DNA from: Ascidiimonas meishanensis
GTDB taxonomy: Bacteria; Bacteroidota; Bacteroidia; Flavobacteriales; Flavobacteriaceae
Direction: 5' to 3'
Assembly: GCF_037782385.1 (NCBI RefSeq)
Contig: NZ_JBBEXD010000005.1
Location: 186,001-250,000, forward strand
Length of the DNA stretch: 64,000 nucleotides
Shown one piece after another: positions 34,492 to 43,616 of the stretch. Position numbers and translations under genes: made by a program. The stretch's first letter is position 1. Every line of letters begins with the position of its first letter. The notes under the pieces were generated by a model, which made no database searches, had not been told where the DNA came from, and was given only the letters and a program-made list of their open reading frames with translations.

Positions 34492-36282
34492 ATGCATAAC
34501 ATAAAAAGATCGTTGCTAACCCGGTTTCTCATTTGGAAGGCAAAGCATATATCTCATAAACAATTTGTTGCATTTCTCAGTATTTTAATAGGAATTATCT
34601 CCGGTTTTGGAGCACTACTGATTAAAAATTTAACACATCTTATTCAGCATTTGTTAGAAGGTAATCTGGTACAATATTATCACAAAGCCTTTTACTTTGT
34701 GTTTCCAGTTATTGGTTTCACGATTGTATTTCTTTTTATAAAGTATATAATCAAAGCAAGGGTAAGTCATGGTATTCCATCTACGCTGTTCGCTATTTCA
34801 AAGCGTAAAGGAATTATGAAGAGCTACCAAATGTTTGCCTCTTTAATTGCAGCACCTATTACCGTGGGTTTTGGAGGGTCTGTAGGTCTTGAAGGACCTA
34901 CGGTAGCAACGGGGGCTGCCATAAGCTCCAATATTGCCCGAATGTTTCATATGAATCAAACAACCCGTACTCTTTTAATTGGTTGTGCTGCGGCTGGCGC
35001 AATGTCTTCTATTTTCAAGGCACCTGTAGCTGCGATCATATTTGCGGTAGAGGTTTTTAGTTTAGATCTTACATTGGCATCATTATTACCACTATTATTA
35101 GCTTCAGTCTCAGCAATTATTACCTCTTATTTCTTTTTTGGTTCAGATATTTTACTGCCTTTTCGTATTGAAGATAAATTTGTAATTAGTGATGTACCCT
35201 TCTATCTTATTCTAGGAGTTATAGGCGGAATTACATCCATTTATTTTACGGAAGCTTATGATAGGATACAGCGCTTATTTGATAAAATGAAATCAAAGAT
35301 GAGGCGTTTGATTTTTGGGGGATTAGGCATTGGTATTCTTGTGTTCTTTATACCTCCATTGTATGGTGAAGGTTTTAATGTGATCAATAATCTGGTTCAG
35401 GGAAACCCCGAATTAGCTTTAAAAAACAATTTTTTTCAACTTGACCTTTCAAATGTGTGGGTTGTAATTGGTTTACTCGCAGGATTGGTCTTTTTTAAGG
35501 TAATAGCAAGTTGTCTTACCTTTGGTGCTGGAGGGGTAGGTGGTATTTTTGCGCCTACTTTGTTTATGGGAAGTATTATGGGTAACTGTATTGCTAAGAT
35601 ACTAAACAATATAGGATTAGGAGTTCAGGTTTCAGAAAGTAACTTTACCTTGGTAGGGATGGCTGGTGTGATGGCAGGGGTTTTACATGCACCATTAACG
35701 GCGATATTTTTGATTGCAGAACTTACAGGTGGTTACGAATTATTTATTCCTCTAATGATTACCGCTGCAATATCCTTTTCACTTACAAAGTATATATATC
35801 CGCATTCTGTTTACACTATGGAACTCGGTAGAAAAGGAGAACTTCTTACACATAATAAAGATCATGCAGTACTTACGCTTATGAATATTGAAAGAGTCTT
35901 GGAAACTAATTTTATTACACTATATCCAGAAATGAATTTAGGAGAAATTGTGCATAACGCAGTCGTAAAATCCAATCGTAATATTTTCCCTGTTGTTAGT
36001 AAAGAAGACCATTCTTTATTAGGAATTATATTGTTGGATGATTTAAGACCTATTATGTTTGATCGCTCATTATACAATGATCTTACAGCTCAAGATGTAA
36101 TGCAGCATCCCCCTGAAATTATTGAAGCAGACAAAGATAAGATGACTCAAGTGATGAAAAAATTTCAAGACAGTAGTGCTTGGAATTTACCTGTAACTGA
36201 AAACGGAGCATATAAGGGATTTATATCTAAATCTAAATTACTTACTGTCTATAGAAGAAAGCTCATTGAAGTTACCAGATAA
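34492..36282 (+). CDS. ClC-family chloride channel/antiporter with CBS domains
   Basis: Membrane protein of 596 residues. The ClC domain (about 25-430) has the selectivity segments GSVGLEGPTV with the gating glutamate (Glu134) and GAGGVGGIFAPTLFMGS. The gating Glu is kept, compatible with Cl-/H+ exchange. Two CBS domains (about 455-595) follow, probably sensing nucleotides. The exact ion and coupling are inferred. A small 2-TM gene follows after 50 bases. Confidence 0.94.
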   Translation: MHNIKRSLLTRFLIWKAKHISHKQFVAFLSILIGIISGFGALLIKNLTHLIQHLLEGNLVQYYHKAFYFVFPVIGFTIVFLFIKYIIKARVSHGIPSTLFAISKRKGIMKSYQMFASLIAAPITVGFGGSVGLEGPTVATGAAISSNIARMFHMNQTTRTLLIGCAAAGAMSSIFKAPVAAIIFAVEVFSLDLTLASLLPLLLASVSAIITSYFFFGSDILLPFRIEDKFVISDVPFYLILGVIGGITSIYFTEAYDRIQRLFDKMKSKMRRLIFGGLGIGILVFFIPPLYGEGFNVINNLVQGNPELALKNNFFQLDLSNVWVVIGLLAGLVFFKVIASCLTFGAGGVGGIFAPTLFMGSIMGNCIAKILNNIGLGVQVSESNFTLVGMAGVMAGVLHAPLTAIFLIAELTGGYELFIPLMITAAISFSLTKYIYPHSVYTMELGRKGELLTHNKDHAVLTLMNIERVLETNFITLYPEMNLGEIVHNAVVKSNRNIFPVVSKEDHSLLGIILLDDLRPIMFDRSLYNDLTAQDVMQHPPEIIEADKDKMTQVMKKFQDSSAWNLPVTENGAYKGFISKSKLLTVYRRKLIEVTR

Positions 36283-36332
36283 AATCATAACTAGTTTAAA
36301 AGTGTAACTTTACAGACTAAAAATTTTCTTGA

Positions 36333-36587
36333 ATGAAATGGATTATTAGAATTATTTTCATCTCCATCTTATTGGCCATCTGTGTGGGCTATTATTATAA
36401 GAATTCTGGCGATCACATTTTTGGAGATCGTTTAATTGGGATTGCCATTTTAGCGTCAGCCTTTATTTTAATGCCCATATTTATTTACTATTATTCTAAG
36501 GGGAAAAATATAAAAGATTATATGTTTACTCAAGAGAATCTCAATAAAATGCATCAGAAAAACTCTGAAAAGCCTGATAATCAATAA
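36333..36587 (+). CDS. Small membrane protein
   Basis: 84 residues, not recognised by motif. Two transmembrane helices (about 5-21 and 32-52; FISILLAICVGYYY and IGIAILASAFILMPIFIYYY) followed by a charged tail (KGKNIKDYMFTQENLNKMHQ). Similar small two-helix proteins are common in Flavobacteriaceae, without known function. It follows the ClC gene by 50 bases and may be co-transcribed. Confidence 0.75.
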   Translation: MKWIIRIIFISILLAICVGYYYKNSGDHIFGDRLIGIAILASAFILMPIFIYYYSKGKNIKDYMFTQENLNKMHQKNSEKPDNQ

Positions 36588-36635
36588 ATTTTTTACAAAA
36601 ATATGTTTTTATTTTCGTGACTATTAATTATATTA

Positions 36636-36643
36636 TATTTTTG
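36636..36643 (+). promoter_or_regulatory. Candidate -7 box for cold shock gene
   Basis: TATTTTTG fits TAnnTTTG, 25 bases before the ATG. The -33 element is poor. The leader is almost pure A/T. Confidence 0.4.
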
Positions 36644-36668
36644 TTTTTTAATTAATTTATTTATTACA

Positions 36669-36863
36669 ATGACAGGTACAGTTAAATTTTTCAATGAGTC
36701 TAAAGGATATGGATTCATTACAAACGACGAAACAGGTAAAGACATTTTTGTTCACGTTTCAGGTTTAAATGGGGTAGAACTCAGAGATGGTGACAAAGTA
36801 GAATATGAAGAAGAAGAAGGAAGAAAAGGTAGGGTTGCTGCTGATGTAAGAGTAATCGATTAA
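36669..36863 (+). CDS. Cold shock domain protein
   Basis: 64-residue single-domain RNA/ssDNA-binding protein. Both RNA-binding motifs are present: RNP1 as KGYGFI and RNP2 as IFVHV, in the typical GTVKFFNESKGYGFIT frame. The C-terminal EEEEGRKGRVAADVRVI part is charged. Role: RNA chaperone for translation at low temperature or general stress. A clean terminator follows. Confidence 0.96.
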   Translation: MTGTVKFFNESKGYGFITNDETGKDIFVHVSGLNGVELRDGDKVEYEEEEGRKGRVAADVRVID

Positions 36864-36885
36864 ATAATATTTTATTTTGATTGTC

Positions 36886-36914
36886 AAGCGCTAATTTGAA
36901 TTAGCGCTTTTTTT
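36886..36914. terminator. Terminator between csp and tadA
   Basis: An 11-bp stem (AAGCGCTAATT and its complement) with a 2-base centre and a T-run on the plus strand. It ends the csp transcript and may also serve tadA on the other strand. Confidence 0.85.
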
Positions 36915-36931
36915 ATACCTTAGAATGAGGT

Positions 36932-37381
36932 TTAATTTAGGTTTCTTTTTTCTATAAAAAAGCGTTTTAACAAAGCACTAGATTCATTCTCCAAAACACC
37001 TCCAGAAATAATGGTTTTAGGATGTAATTTAGTTCCCATAACTCCACAGCCTCTTTGATTATCTATAGCTCCAAAAACAATTTTATGGATTTGACTCCAG
37101 TACAAAGCTCCAGCACACATCTGGCAAGGCTCTAGCGTGACATATAAAGTACAGTTCTTTAAATATTTGCCACCTAGAAAATTGGCTGCAGCAGTGATGG
37201 CTAACATTTCTGCATGTGCCGTCACATCGTTAAGAGTTTCAGTCAAATTATGCCCTCTAGCAATAATACGGTTATCAATAACAATTACAGCACCTACAGG
37301 AATTTCTCCTTTATCATATGCAGTATTAGCTTCCTGAAGTGCTTTGCGCATAAAGTAGTTGTCATCAAAAATGTTTTCCAT
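36932..37381 (-). CDS. tadA: tRNA-specific adenosine deaminase
   Basis: Converts A34 to inosine in the tRNA-Arg anticodon. 149 residues. Zn ligands and proton shuttle are HAE (in TAHAEMLAI) and PCQMCAG. The N-terminal MRKALQEANTAYDKGEIPVG is typical. The start is shared by a 38-base region with the divergent dxs start, and its -7-like box lies only 5 bases upstream of the ATG. Confidence 0.94.
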   Translation of the reverse strand: MENIFDDNYFMRKALQEANTAYDKGEIPVGAVIVIDNRIIARGHNLTETLNDVTAHAEMLAITAAANFLGGKYLKNCTLYVTLEPCQMCAGALYWSQIHKIVFGAIDNQRGCGVMGTKLHPKTIISGGVLENESSALLKRFFIEKRNLN

Positions 37382-37386
37382 TGAAA

Positions 37387-37415
37387 CAAAAATACAATTT
37401 CATGGCGTACTTTTG
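37387..37415. promoter_or_regulatory. Divergent -7 boxes of tadA and dxs
   Basis: Between the two starts (37381 and 37420) lie TATTTTTG on the minus strand (37394-37387) and TACTTTTG on the plus strand (37408-37415). Each box ends 4-5 bases before its start codon, so both transcripts would be leaderless or nearly so. The -33 elements would fall in the opposite gene and are weak. Confidence 0.45.
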
Positions 37416-37419
37416 TACG

Positions 37420-39192
37420 ATGCCAAAAGATTTACTTTCTCAAATAAATGATCCTGCAGACTTAAGGAAAATTGATCAACGATTGCTTCCTGAGTTGGCT
37501 CGTGAATTAAGAGCGTTTATTATTGACATAGTTTCGGCTAAAGAGGGGCATCTCGGAGCAAGTCTGGGAGTTGTAGAAATCACCATTGCCTTGCATTATG
37601 TTTTTAATACTCCGGATGATTTGCTGGTATGGGATGTTGGGCATCAAGCGTATGGACACAAAATACTTACTGGAAGAAAGGATATATTTGATACGAACCG
37701 ACGTCTTGATGGGATAAGTGGATTTCCCAAAAGAGGGGAAAGTGCATATGATACTTTTGGAACCGGACATAGCTCAACGGCTATATCGGCAGCATTAGGT
37801 ATGGCAATTGCTTCTAATTTGAAGGGAGCACTAGAAAAACATCATATTGCAGTAGTAGGAGATGCTTCTATTGCTAGTGGAATGGCGTTTGAAGGCTTGA
37901 ACCATGCAGGAGTAACTGATGCTAATTTACTGATTATTCTCAATGATAATGCGATTGGTATAGATCCAAGTGTGGGAGCACTTAAAGCATACCTTACAAA
38001 TGTAAAAAATGACAAAAAATTAGCTGCTAATAATATTATTAAAGCACTAAATTTTGATTATTCGGGACCTATTGATGGGCATAATCTGGAGTTACTTTTG
38101 AAAGAGCTGGAGCGTCTTAAGAAAATTAAAGGACCTAAGTTATTGCATGTAATAACTACAAAGGGTAAGGGGCTTAAGAAGGCAGAAGAAGATCAAGTGC
38201 TTTATCACGCTCCAGGAAAATTTAATAGACATACTGGAGAACTACTTGCTAAAAGCGATGAGAATCTACCACCAAAATACCAGGATGTTTTTGGCTACAC
38301 ACTGGTAGAATTAGCAAGATTAAATAAAAAAATTGTGGGTATTACGCCTGCGATGCCTACCGGAAGTTCTTTAAAGTTTATGATGGAAGCTATTCCCGAA
38401 AGGGCTTTTGATGTAGGTATTGCAGAACAGCATGCAGTTACATTGGCAGCAGGTATGGCAACACAGGGTGTAATCCCTTTTTGTAATATCTATTCTACTT
38501 TTTTACAACGTGCCTATGATCAGGTAATTCATGATGTGGCCTTACAAAAGCTTCCTGTAATTTTCTGTTTAGATCGAGCCGGATTGGTAGGCGAGGATGG
38601 AGCTACCCATCACGGCGTATTTGACTTGGCTTATCTTAATTGTATTCCCAACCTCATTATTTTCGCACCAAGAAATGAAATAGAGCTTCGTAATATGATG
38701 TTTACCGCTCAGGAAAGACTTGATTTACCTATTGCGATTAGATATCCAAGAGGAAGAGGTGTAACCATAGATTGGCAAAAACCTTTTAAAAGAATAGAAA
38801 TCGGCAAAGGAGTTTGCTTGAAAGAAGGTAATAGGATTGCAGTATTAAGTATTGGTAGTGTAGCAAAAAACGTAACAGCTGCTATTGAAATAATGGAAGA
38901 CGCTACAAATGTGGCTCATTATGATTTGCGATTTTTAAAGCCACTGGATAAAAAATTATTACATCATATTTTCAATAAATTTTCTAAAGTAATTACCATT
39001 GAAAATGGTGTTAAAAAAGGTGGTTTTGGAGAAACCGTTGCTGCTTTTGCAGCTACTCACAATTACCATTTGGAGATTAGAATCTTAGGAATTCCTGATA
39101 CTTTTATTGAGCATGGCACTATAGAACAACTTGAAAAAATTTGTTTTTTAGATCCTTCTTCTATCACCTCTGTATTACAGAATTACGTTTAA
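37420..39192 (+). CDS. dxs: 1-deoxy-D-xylulose-5-phosphate synthase
   Basis: Thiamine-diphosphate enzyme that joins pyruvate and glyceraldehyde-3-phosphate, the first step of the MEP isoprenoid route. 590 residues from the ATG at 37420 (MPKDLLSQIND); upstream in-frame codons lack support. Signatures: VWDVGHQAYGHKIL, the ThDP motif GDASIASGMAFEGLNHAG, and in the second half FDVGIAEQHAVTLAAGMA with the conserved Glu. It matches the polyprenyl synthase gene at 63 kb in pathway. A terminator follows at once. Confidence 0.96.
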   Translation: MPKDLLSQINDPADLRKIDQRLLPELARELRAFIIDIVSAKEGHLGASLGVVEITIALHYVFNTPDDLLVWDVGHQAYGHKILTGRKDIFDTNRRLDGISGFPKRGESAYDTFGTGHSSTAISAALGMAIASNLKGALEKHHIAVVGDASIASGMAFEGLNHAGVTDANLLIILNDNAIGIDPSVGALKAYLTNVKNDKKLAANNIIKALNFDYSGPIDGHNLELLLKELERLKKIKGPKLLHVITTKGKGLKKAEEDQVLYHAPGKFNRHTGELLAKSDENLPPKYQDVFGYTLVELARLNKKIVGITPAMPTGSSLKFMMEAIPERAFDVGIAEQHAVTLAAGMATQGVIPFCNIYSTFLQRAYDQVIHDVALQKLPVIFCLDRAGLVGEDGATHHGVFDLAYLNCIPNLIIFAPRNEIELRNMMFTAQERLDLPIAIRYPRGRGVTIDWQKPFKRIEIGKGVCLKEGNRIAVLSIGSVAKNVTAAIEIMEDATNVAHYDLRFLKPLDKKLLHHIFNKFSKVITIENGVKKGGFGETVAAFAATHNYHLEIRILGIPDTFIEHGTIEQLEKICFLDPSSITSVLQNYV

Positions 39193-39194
39193 AT

Positions 39195-39226
39195 AAAAAG
39201 CCATAACACAAAGGTTATGGCTTTTT
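39195..39226. terminator. dxs terminator
   Basis: A 13-bp stem AAAAAGCCATAAC / GTTATGGCTTTTT with a 6-base loop, starting 3 bases after the dxs stop. It may also end the convergent transcript. Confidence 0.88.
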
Positions 39227-39247
39227 CATTCTCATGTAAACTTACTG

Positions 39248-39955
39248 CTAATTCGTTTTGAATTGAAATAATTCTGAAGTGGATGTATTACCTTCAGCAT
39301 CACGTGTTACTACCTGCCAGAAATAGACTGTTGATGCGGTAACATTTACATTCAAGGTAGTACCTGCTTGAGTGGCTTGTAAATTTGTTGGTGGATTTGC
39401 TGTACCAAAGAAAATATCGTATTGCGAAATATCATTATCAATATCACTTCCAGACCATCGTAAAGTAATGGAACCAGAAGAGCCATCTACAGTTTCCCCA
39501 ATGTTTGGGGCTACAGCCGCCGCAGGAAATGGCGCAAAATTTTCAATAGGCTCACCTGCATTATAAAACCTAAAGGTTTCACTACGTGCAGTTTGTGAAG
39601 TACCGTTAGCTCTTGATTCAACCTGCCAAGAATATGGAGTGCCTCTAGAAATGGTAATATCGATATTTGTATTAGTAGTAGCGCTACTATTAGTTAATTG
39701 ATTGGTTTCAAGATTCCTAAGAATTACACCATAAGAATCTGCATTTTGGGCAGCATTCCATCTAAAGGTAACCCTACTTTGTGAAGCTGATAGAATGGTA
39801 CCTTCATTACATTCGGTATTGTTTTCTGGAAATATTAGGGTAGCCGCAGAGGGAGGGGTTACATTACCGCCACCACCTCCGTCGTCACCATCACCGCCTC
39901 CGCCACAGGCAAAAAGAAACATACAACCTATAGTTACAAGCATTAATTTTTTCAT
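39248..39955 (-). CDS. Fibronectin type III-like surface lipoprotein
   Basis: 235-residue lipoprotein: signal peptide with lipobox VTIGCMFLFACG, then a Gly/Asp-rich linker (GGGGDGDDGGGGGN) that resembles Bacteroidota surface-export signals. The rest holds two similar beta domains (about 40-130 and 140-235), each ending in a YSWQV / YFWQV-type strand (FRWNAAQNADSYGVILR; LRWSGSDIDNDISQYDIFFG), as in fibronectin III. Its start overlaps the stop of the upstream repeat protein by 4 bases (ATGA), so they are made together and may act together at the surface. Confidence 0.85.
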   Translation of the reverse strand: MKKLMLVTIGCMFLFACGGGGDGDDGGGGGNVTPPSAATLIFPENNTECNEGTILSASQSRVTFRWNAAQNADSYGVILRNLETNQLTNSSATTNTNIDITISRGTPYSWQVESRANGTSQTARSETFRFYNAGEPIENFAPFPAAAVAPNIGETVDGSSGSITLRWSGSDIDNDISQYDIFFGTANPPTNLQATQAGTTLNVNVTASTVYFWQVVTRDAEGNTSTSELFQFKTN

Positions 39956-42900
39956 TTTCTAATAATTTTATAATTGAATTCTGAATTATTTTGAGTGACA
40001 ATTTTTACTACATAAATGCCTTGCGATAAATTTGTTACAGGCACATTGATACGACTGTTACTAACTTCAAAGTCTTTAGAGATCATTCGTTGTCCGTTAA
40101 TAGAGAATACTTGAATCTGAACCTGACGATCATCAAACTGCCCCATATTTATTTCCAATGAGTTCCCGGTTAATGGATTAGGGAATAATTGTATTTCATC
40201 GCTTAGGAGGAAACGTTCTGTGTAAATACCTTGGCATTCTTGATCTGTTTTTACTGTTAGTATGTTTTCAGTAAAAGGAAGATTCAATGTAATTTCACTT
40301 TCTTGCGTGGTATAACTTATATCATTTAAGGTGATATAGTAATTATCACCACCTTCTAGTGTTAAGGTTACTTTTTTGTCTGGCGCACTAAACCTTGCAA
40401 ATACGGCTAGATCTTCAGGCTCCGTAATCGTAACATTAAAACATTGTTCATATCCAACTTCTCCTTCAACCGTAACGCATATTTCATAATCACCCGCTTG
40501 TAAATTGTCTTGTGTAAACGTAGTGGTGAAATTTATACTTTCATTTACGCCGTTACCTGTTATTACTGCGGTGTAATCAAGGGAAGTCTGAGCAGTAATG
40601 CTAATGCTTCCGTTGTTGCTAGATCTACAGGTTTCACTTTCTATTTTTAAGGCGAAGTTATTAGCTGGAAGCGAGAATATTTCGCAACCTGTAACATCTA
40701 CTACGGTTCCTGATGCAGTATTAGGACAGAGATCGTTGTCATCTGTAACACCATCGTTATCGGCATCATCATCACATACATCTCCAATACCATCATTATC
40801 TGCGTCTGCTTGATCTGCATTTGGAGTATCTGGGCAGTTATCTGTTGCGTTTGGCACACCATCAGAATCATCATCAGCGGTAGTATCCACTTCAAAAGTT
40901 CCAGTAAAAAAACCACGACCGTAGGTGCATGCCAAAACTGTATTATCTGTTGCACGATAGTCTAGATCATTTACAGAGACATTACTCATTCCATTAAAGG
41001 AAGCTTCCCAAACAGGACTGGTATCATTGAAATTACTGGTTTTCCATACACCAAGTGCAGTACCAACCAATACTTCATTTCTACTTAATGGATTTTGAAG
41101 AATGGTAAATACTGGTAAATTAGGAAGATTTCCTTCTTTTGGGAACCAAGTGGCACCATTATCATCTGTAACCCAAATGCTAATTACCCCAAAATTATAA
41201 AAGCTAATCATAATATCATTACTGGTTTCTCCAAATTCTATATCTGAAATACTACCCACAAATTGAGGCCCTGTAATCTCGGTCCATGAAGGACTTGCCG
41301 TATTTGCATTTGCAACAGAGAATAGACGATTACTTTCTGTACCTACCAATAAGCGAGTTGAGGAAGTTTCAAAAGGAGAAACCTTCAAAGCGGTAATAAA
41401 TTCTCCGTCAAGGCTAGGGTCTGTAATAAATTCTTCTACTACATTAGCTTCTCCGTTGGTTAAATTTGATAACCTTGCGATACGTTCGTTTCCTGCATCT
41501 TCTGCATTGAAGTAAAAAATATCCAAATTTGAATCTAAATCTGCAGCATTTATAAAATCACCTCCGTCTGGACTTGGTAATAGATAGGCGTCCGAAGAGG
41601 CTGTTAAAGGAAGTTCAAAAAGAAAATAATCTATAAATTGTCTACCTCCAATAAAATATTCACCTTGTTCGTCAAATTGACCATAGGTTCCATCACCACC
41701 AGAGATGTCTGTAAGCCCATTTACACCTGCATTAAGATCAACTTCTGCTAACACCCCATTATCTTGGGTTCCACCTACAAAGTCGTCACCATTACCCAAA
41801 TCTTGTGAATTGATTGACCCGTTATAGAATTGGGTAACATTTAGATTTGTAATTCTCAGTTCTATATTTTGATTAGGTTCAATACCACTAGTAGCCGCAT
41901 CAGCAGTATAGTAAGTACCTCCATCTGTCCCAAAAACTATTTGATTTGCGTTACCAGGTCTAAAAACAATTGCATGAATATCTGCGTGTACTAATGATAC
42001 ATCTAAATTAGCAAGCTGGTTATTATTAGACCATTTAGATATTTGAGCCCAACTTACTGTGTTTGCCGTTTTATTAACAACGCCCCTAAAAGTATCAATA
42101 CCTCCGATGTAGAGGATATTGTCATCGGTTGGATCAACTTCTATAGGGAGGTTATAAAATGCCTGCCCTCGCGCATAGTCTGTAGCGGGGATTTGTGTAT
42201 CTGCGTCATCAGGTTCTGGAAGTGGTGTTACAGTGGTAAAAGAATCTGTAGTGATAAAGAGATCTGCTTCGTTATTAACTTCTGTAGCTATGTAAAATAC
42301 ATCTGAACTTTGCGAAGAGACTTCAAGTTCTGTTCGTTGTGCATTGGGAACTGTGTGACGCAGGGTAAAATTGGTTCCATTAGAAGATTCATAAATACGA
42401 CCTCCAGGGACGCCAAAGATATCACTAGTTGTGGCAACCCAGATGTTGTTATCAATATCCAACTCAAGATCGTTGGCATTAATATTTTGACCACTTACCG
42501 TTATGTTTATACGTTGCCAGTTGTTACCATTATTTGTAGAGCGATAAATACCCCTATCTGCTCTACCTAATACGTTGAAAGGAGGTTCATTAAAACCAGT
42601 ATTTGCAAATGGACTACTTCCAACTGCAATGTACAATTCGGTAGTGGTACCTACATCTCTTGCAATAATATCGTTTACATAAAAGATACCATTAACATTT
42701 AAAACATCTCCATTTTGTGTTGATGTGCCATCTGGCCCACCAAAAATTTGTTCCCAGTTGGCACCGCCATCAGAAGATTTATATACTCCGTTACCAATAG
42801 CATCTCCCTGTACATAAGATTCACCGGAAGCTATATAAAAAGTATTTAAATCATTTGGGTCAAAAATAATTTCTTTTACTGAAATATTTTCAGGGACACC

Positions 42901-43419
42901 TGTAACCATAGTCCATGAAGAATTGGCATCTGTAATGTTTTGATTTACCCAAAGTCCACCAGAAACACCACCCGCAAATACACGTTGGTTTTGTGCGTCA
43001 TTAGGATCAAACATAATGGCTCTAACACGACCAGCAATATTATTAGGGCCTCTTTCCACCCATGCATTATCAATAGCACCTGGAACTCTTGAAAATCTAT
43101 TTTTGCCTTGATTATCTTTCAGCATTTGAGATTGTATTTTGGCAACCTCGTTATAGGTAGGATAACCTAGAGAAGGATCCATTGTTCTTTCAAAAAGCAT
43201 TTCATAATAACGATTAGGAGGAAGTCTCCTTGCTTTTCGTTCTTTTTTAGATAGTTTCTTGGTTTCGCGGTAAGGGCTTTTCTCAAGAAATTTTTTATGA
43301 TTCTTACGAAGTTGAGCAATATCAGAAGAATCGGACTGAATTTGATTTTTAGTAAATACTAACCATACAATACCAGCTGAAACAACCCCAAGAAGGGCTA
43401 GCAGTAATTTCTTTTTCAT
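39952..43419 (-). CDS. T9SS-secreted Asp-box/TSP3 repeat protein
   Basis: Large secreted protein of 1155 residues from the ATG at 43419 (MKKKLLLALLGVVSAGIV). Order: signal/TM segment; a long Asp-box propeller region with GVYKSSDGGANWEQI, RSTNNGNNWQRI and VTDDNGATWFPKE; then thrombospondin type 3 repeats rich in Asp (DDDSDGVPNATDNCP, DADNDGIGDVCDDDADNDGV) that bind Ca2+; then two Ig-like segments; and a C-terminal type A T9SS sorting domain (about 75 residues, QLFPNPLTGNSLEI to VYVVKI-like end IIRK). The function may be adhesion or substrate handling; no catalytic motif is evident. The sorting domain implies a type IX secretion system elsewhere in the genome. Confidence 0.9.
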   Translation of the reverse strand: MKKKLLLALLGVVSAGIVWLVFTKNQIQSDSSDIAQLRKNHKKFLEKSPYRETKKLSKKERKARRLPPNRYYEMLFERTMDPSLGYPTYNEVAKIQSQMLKDNQGKNRFSRVPGAIDNAWVERGPNNIAGRVRAIMFDPNDAQNQRVFAGGVSGGLWVNQNITDANSSWTMVTGVPENISVKEIIFDPNDLNTFYIASGESYVQGDAIGNGVYKSSDGGANWEQIFGGPDGTSTQNGDVLNVNGIFYVNDIIARDVGTTTELYIAVGSSPFANTGFNEPPFNVLGRADRGIYRSTNNGNNWQRINITVSGQNINANDLELDIDNNIWVATTSDIFGVPGGRIYESSNGTNFTLRHTVPNAQRTELEVSSQSSDVFYIATEVNNEADLFITTDSFTTVTPLPEPDDADTQIPATDYARGQAFYNLPIEVDPTDDNILYIGGIDTFRGVVNKTANTVSWAQISKWSNNNQLANLDVSLVHADIHAIVFRPGNANQIVFGTDGGTYYTADAATSGIEPNQNIELRITNLNVTQFYNGSINSQDLGNGDDFVGGTQDNGVLAEVDLNAGVNGLTDISGGDGTYGQFDEQGEYFIGGRQFIDYFLFELPLTASSDAYLLPSPDGGDFINAADLDSNLDIFYFNAEDAGNERIARLSNLTNGEANVVEEFITDPSLDGEFITALKVSPFETSSTRLLVGTESNRLFSVANANTASPSWTEITGPQFVGSISDIEFGETSNDIMISFYNFGVISIWVTDDNGATWFPKEGNLPNLPVFTILQNPLSRNEVLVGTALGVWKTSNFNDTSPVWEASFNGMSNVSVNDLDYRATDNTVLACTYGRGFFTGTFEVDTTADDDSDGVPNATDNCPDTPNADQADADNDGIGDVCDDDADNDGVTDDNDLCPNTASGTVVDVTGCEIFSLPANNFALKIESETCRSSNNGSISITAQTSLDYTAVITGNGVNESINFTTTFTQDNLQAGDYEICVTVEGEVGYEQCFNVTITEPEDLAVFARFSAPDKKVTLTLEGGDNYYITLNDISYTTQESEITLNLPFTENILTVKTDQECQGIYTERFLLSDEIQLFPNPLTGNSLEINMGQFDDRQVQIQVFSINGQRMISKDFEVSNSRINVPVTNLSQGIYVVKIVTQNNSEFNYKIIRK

Positions 43420-43616
43420 TTGTTTTTTTTTAATTGTCGTGCTAGAAATGAAGTAATTAATACTTTGCAATATGCTAATCATGTATTAATTGTCAATTGA
43501 AAAGGTTAAATTATTTCAACTTACGAATTCATTTAAAACAGTCGTATAAGGTACTACGAACTTACATTTTGTCAAAAAAATATCGATGAAAATAACAATT
43601 TAACAATACAAGGAGC

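Noticed and set aside
40598..40955. Open frames over the Asp-rich repeat region
   Set aside because: They arise from the repetitive TSP3 coding sequence in other frames; Met/Gln/Leu-rich or Ser/Leu-rich products with no motif.
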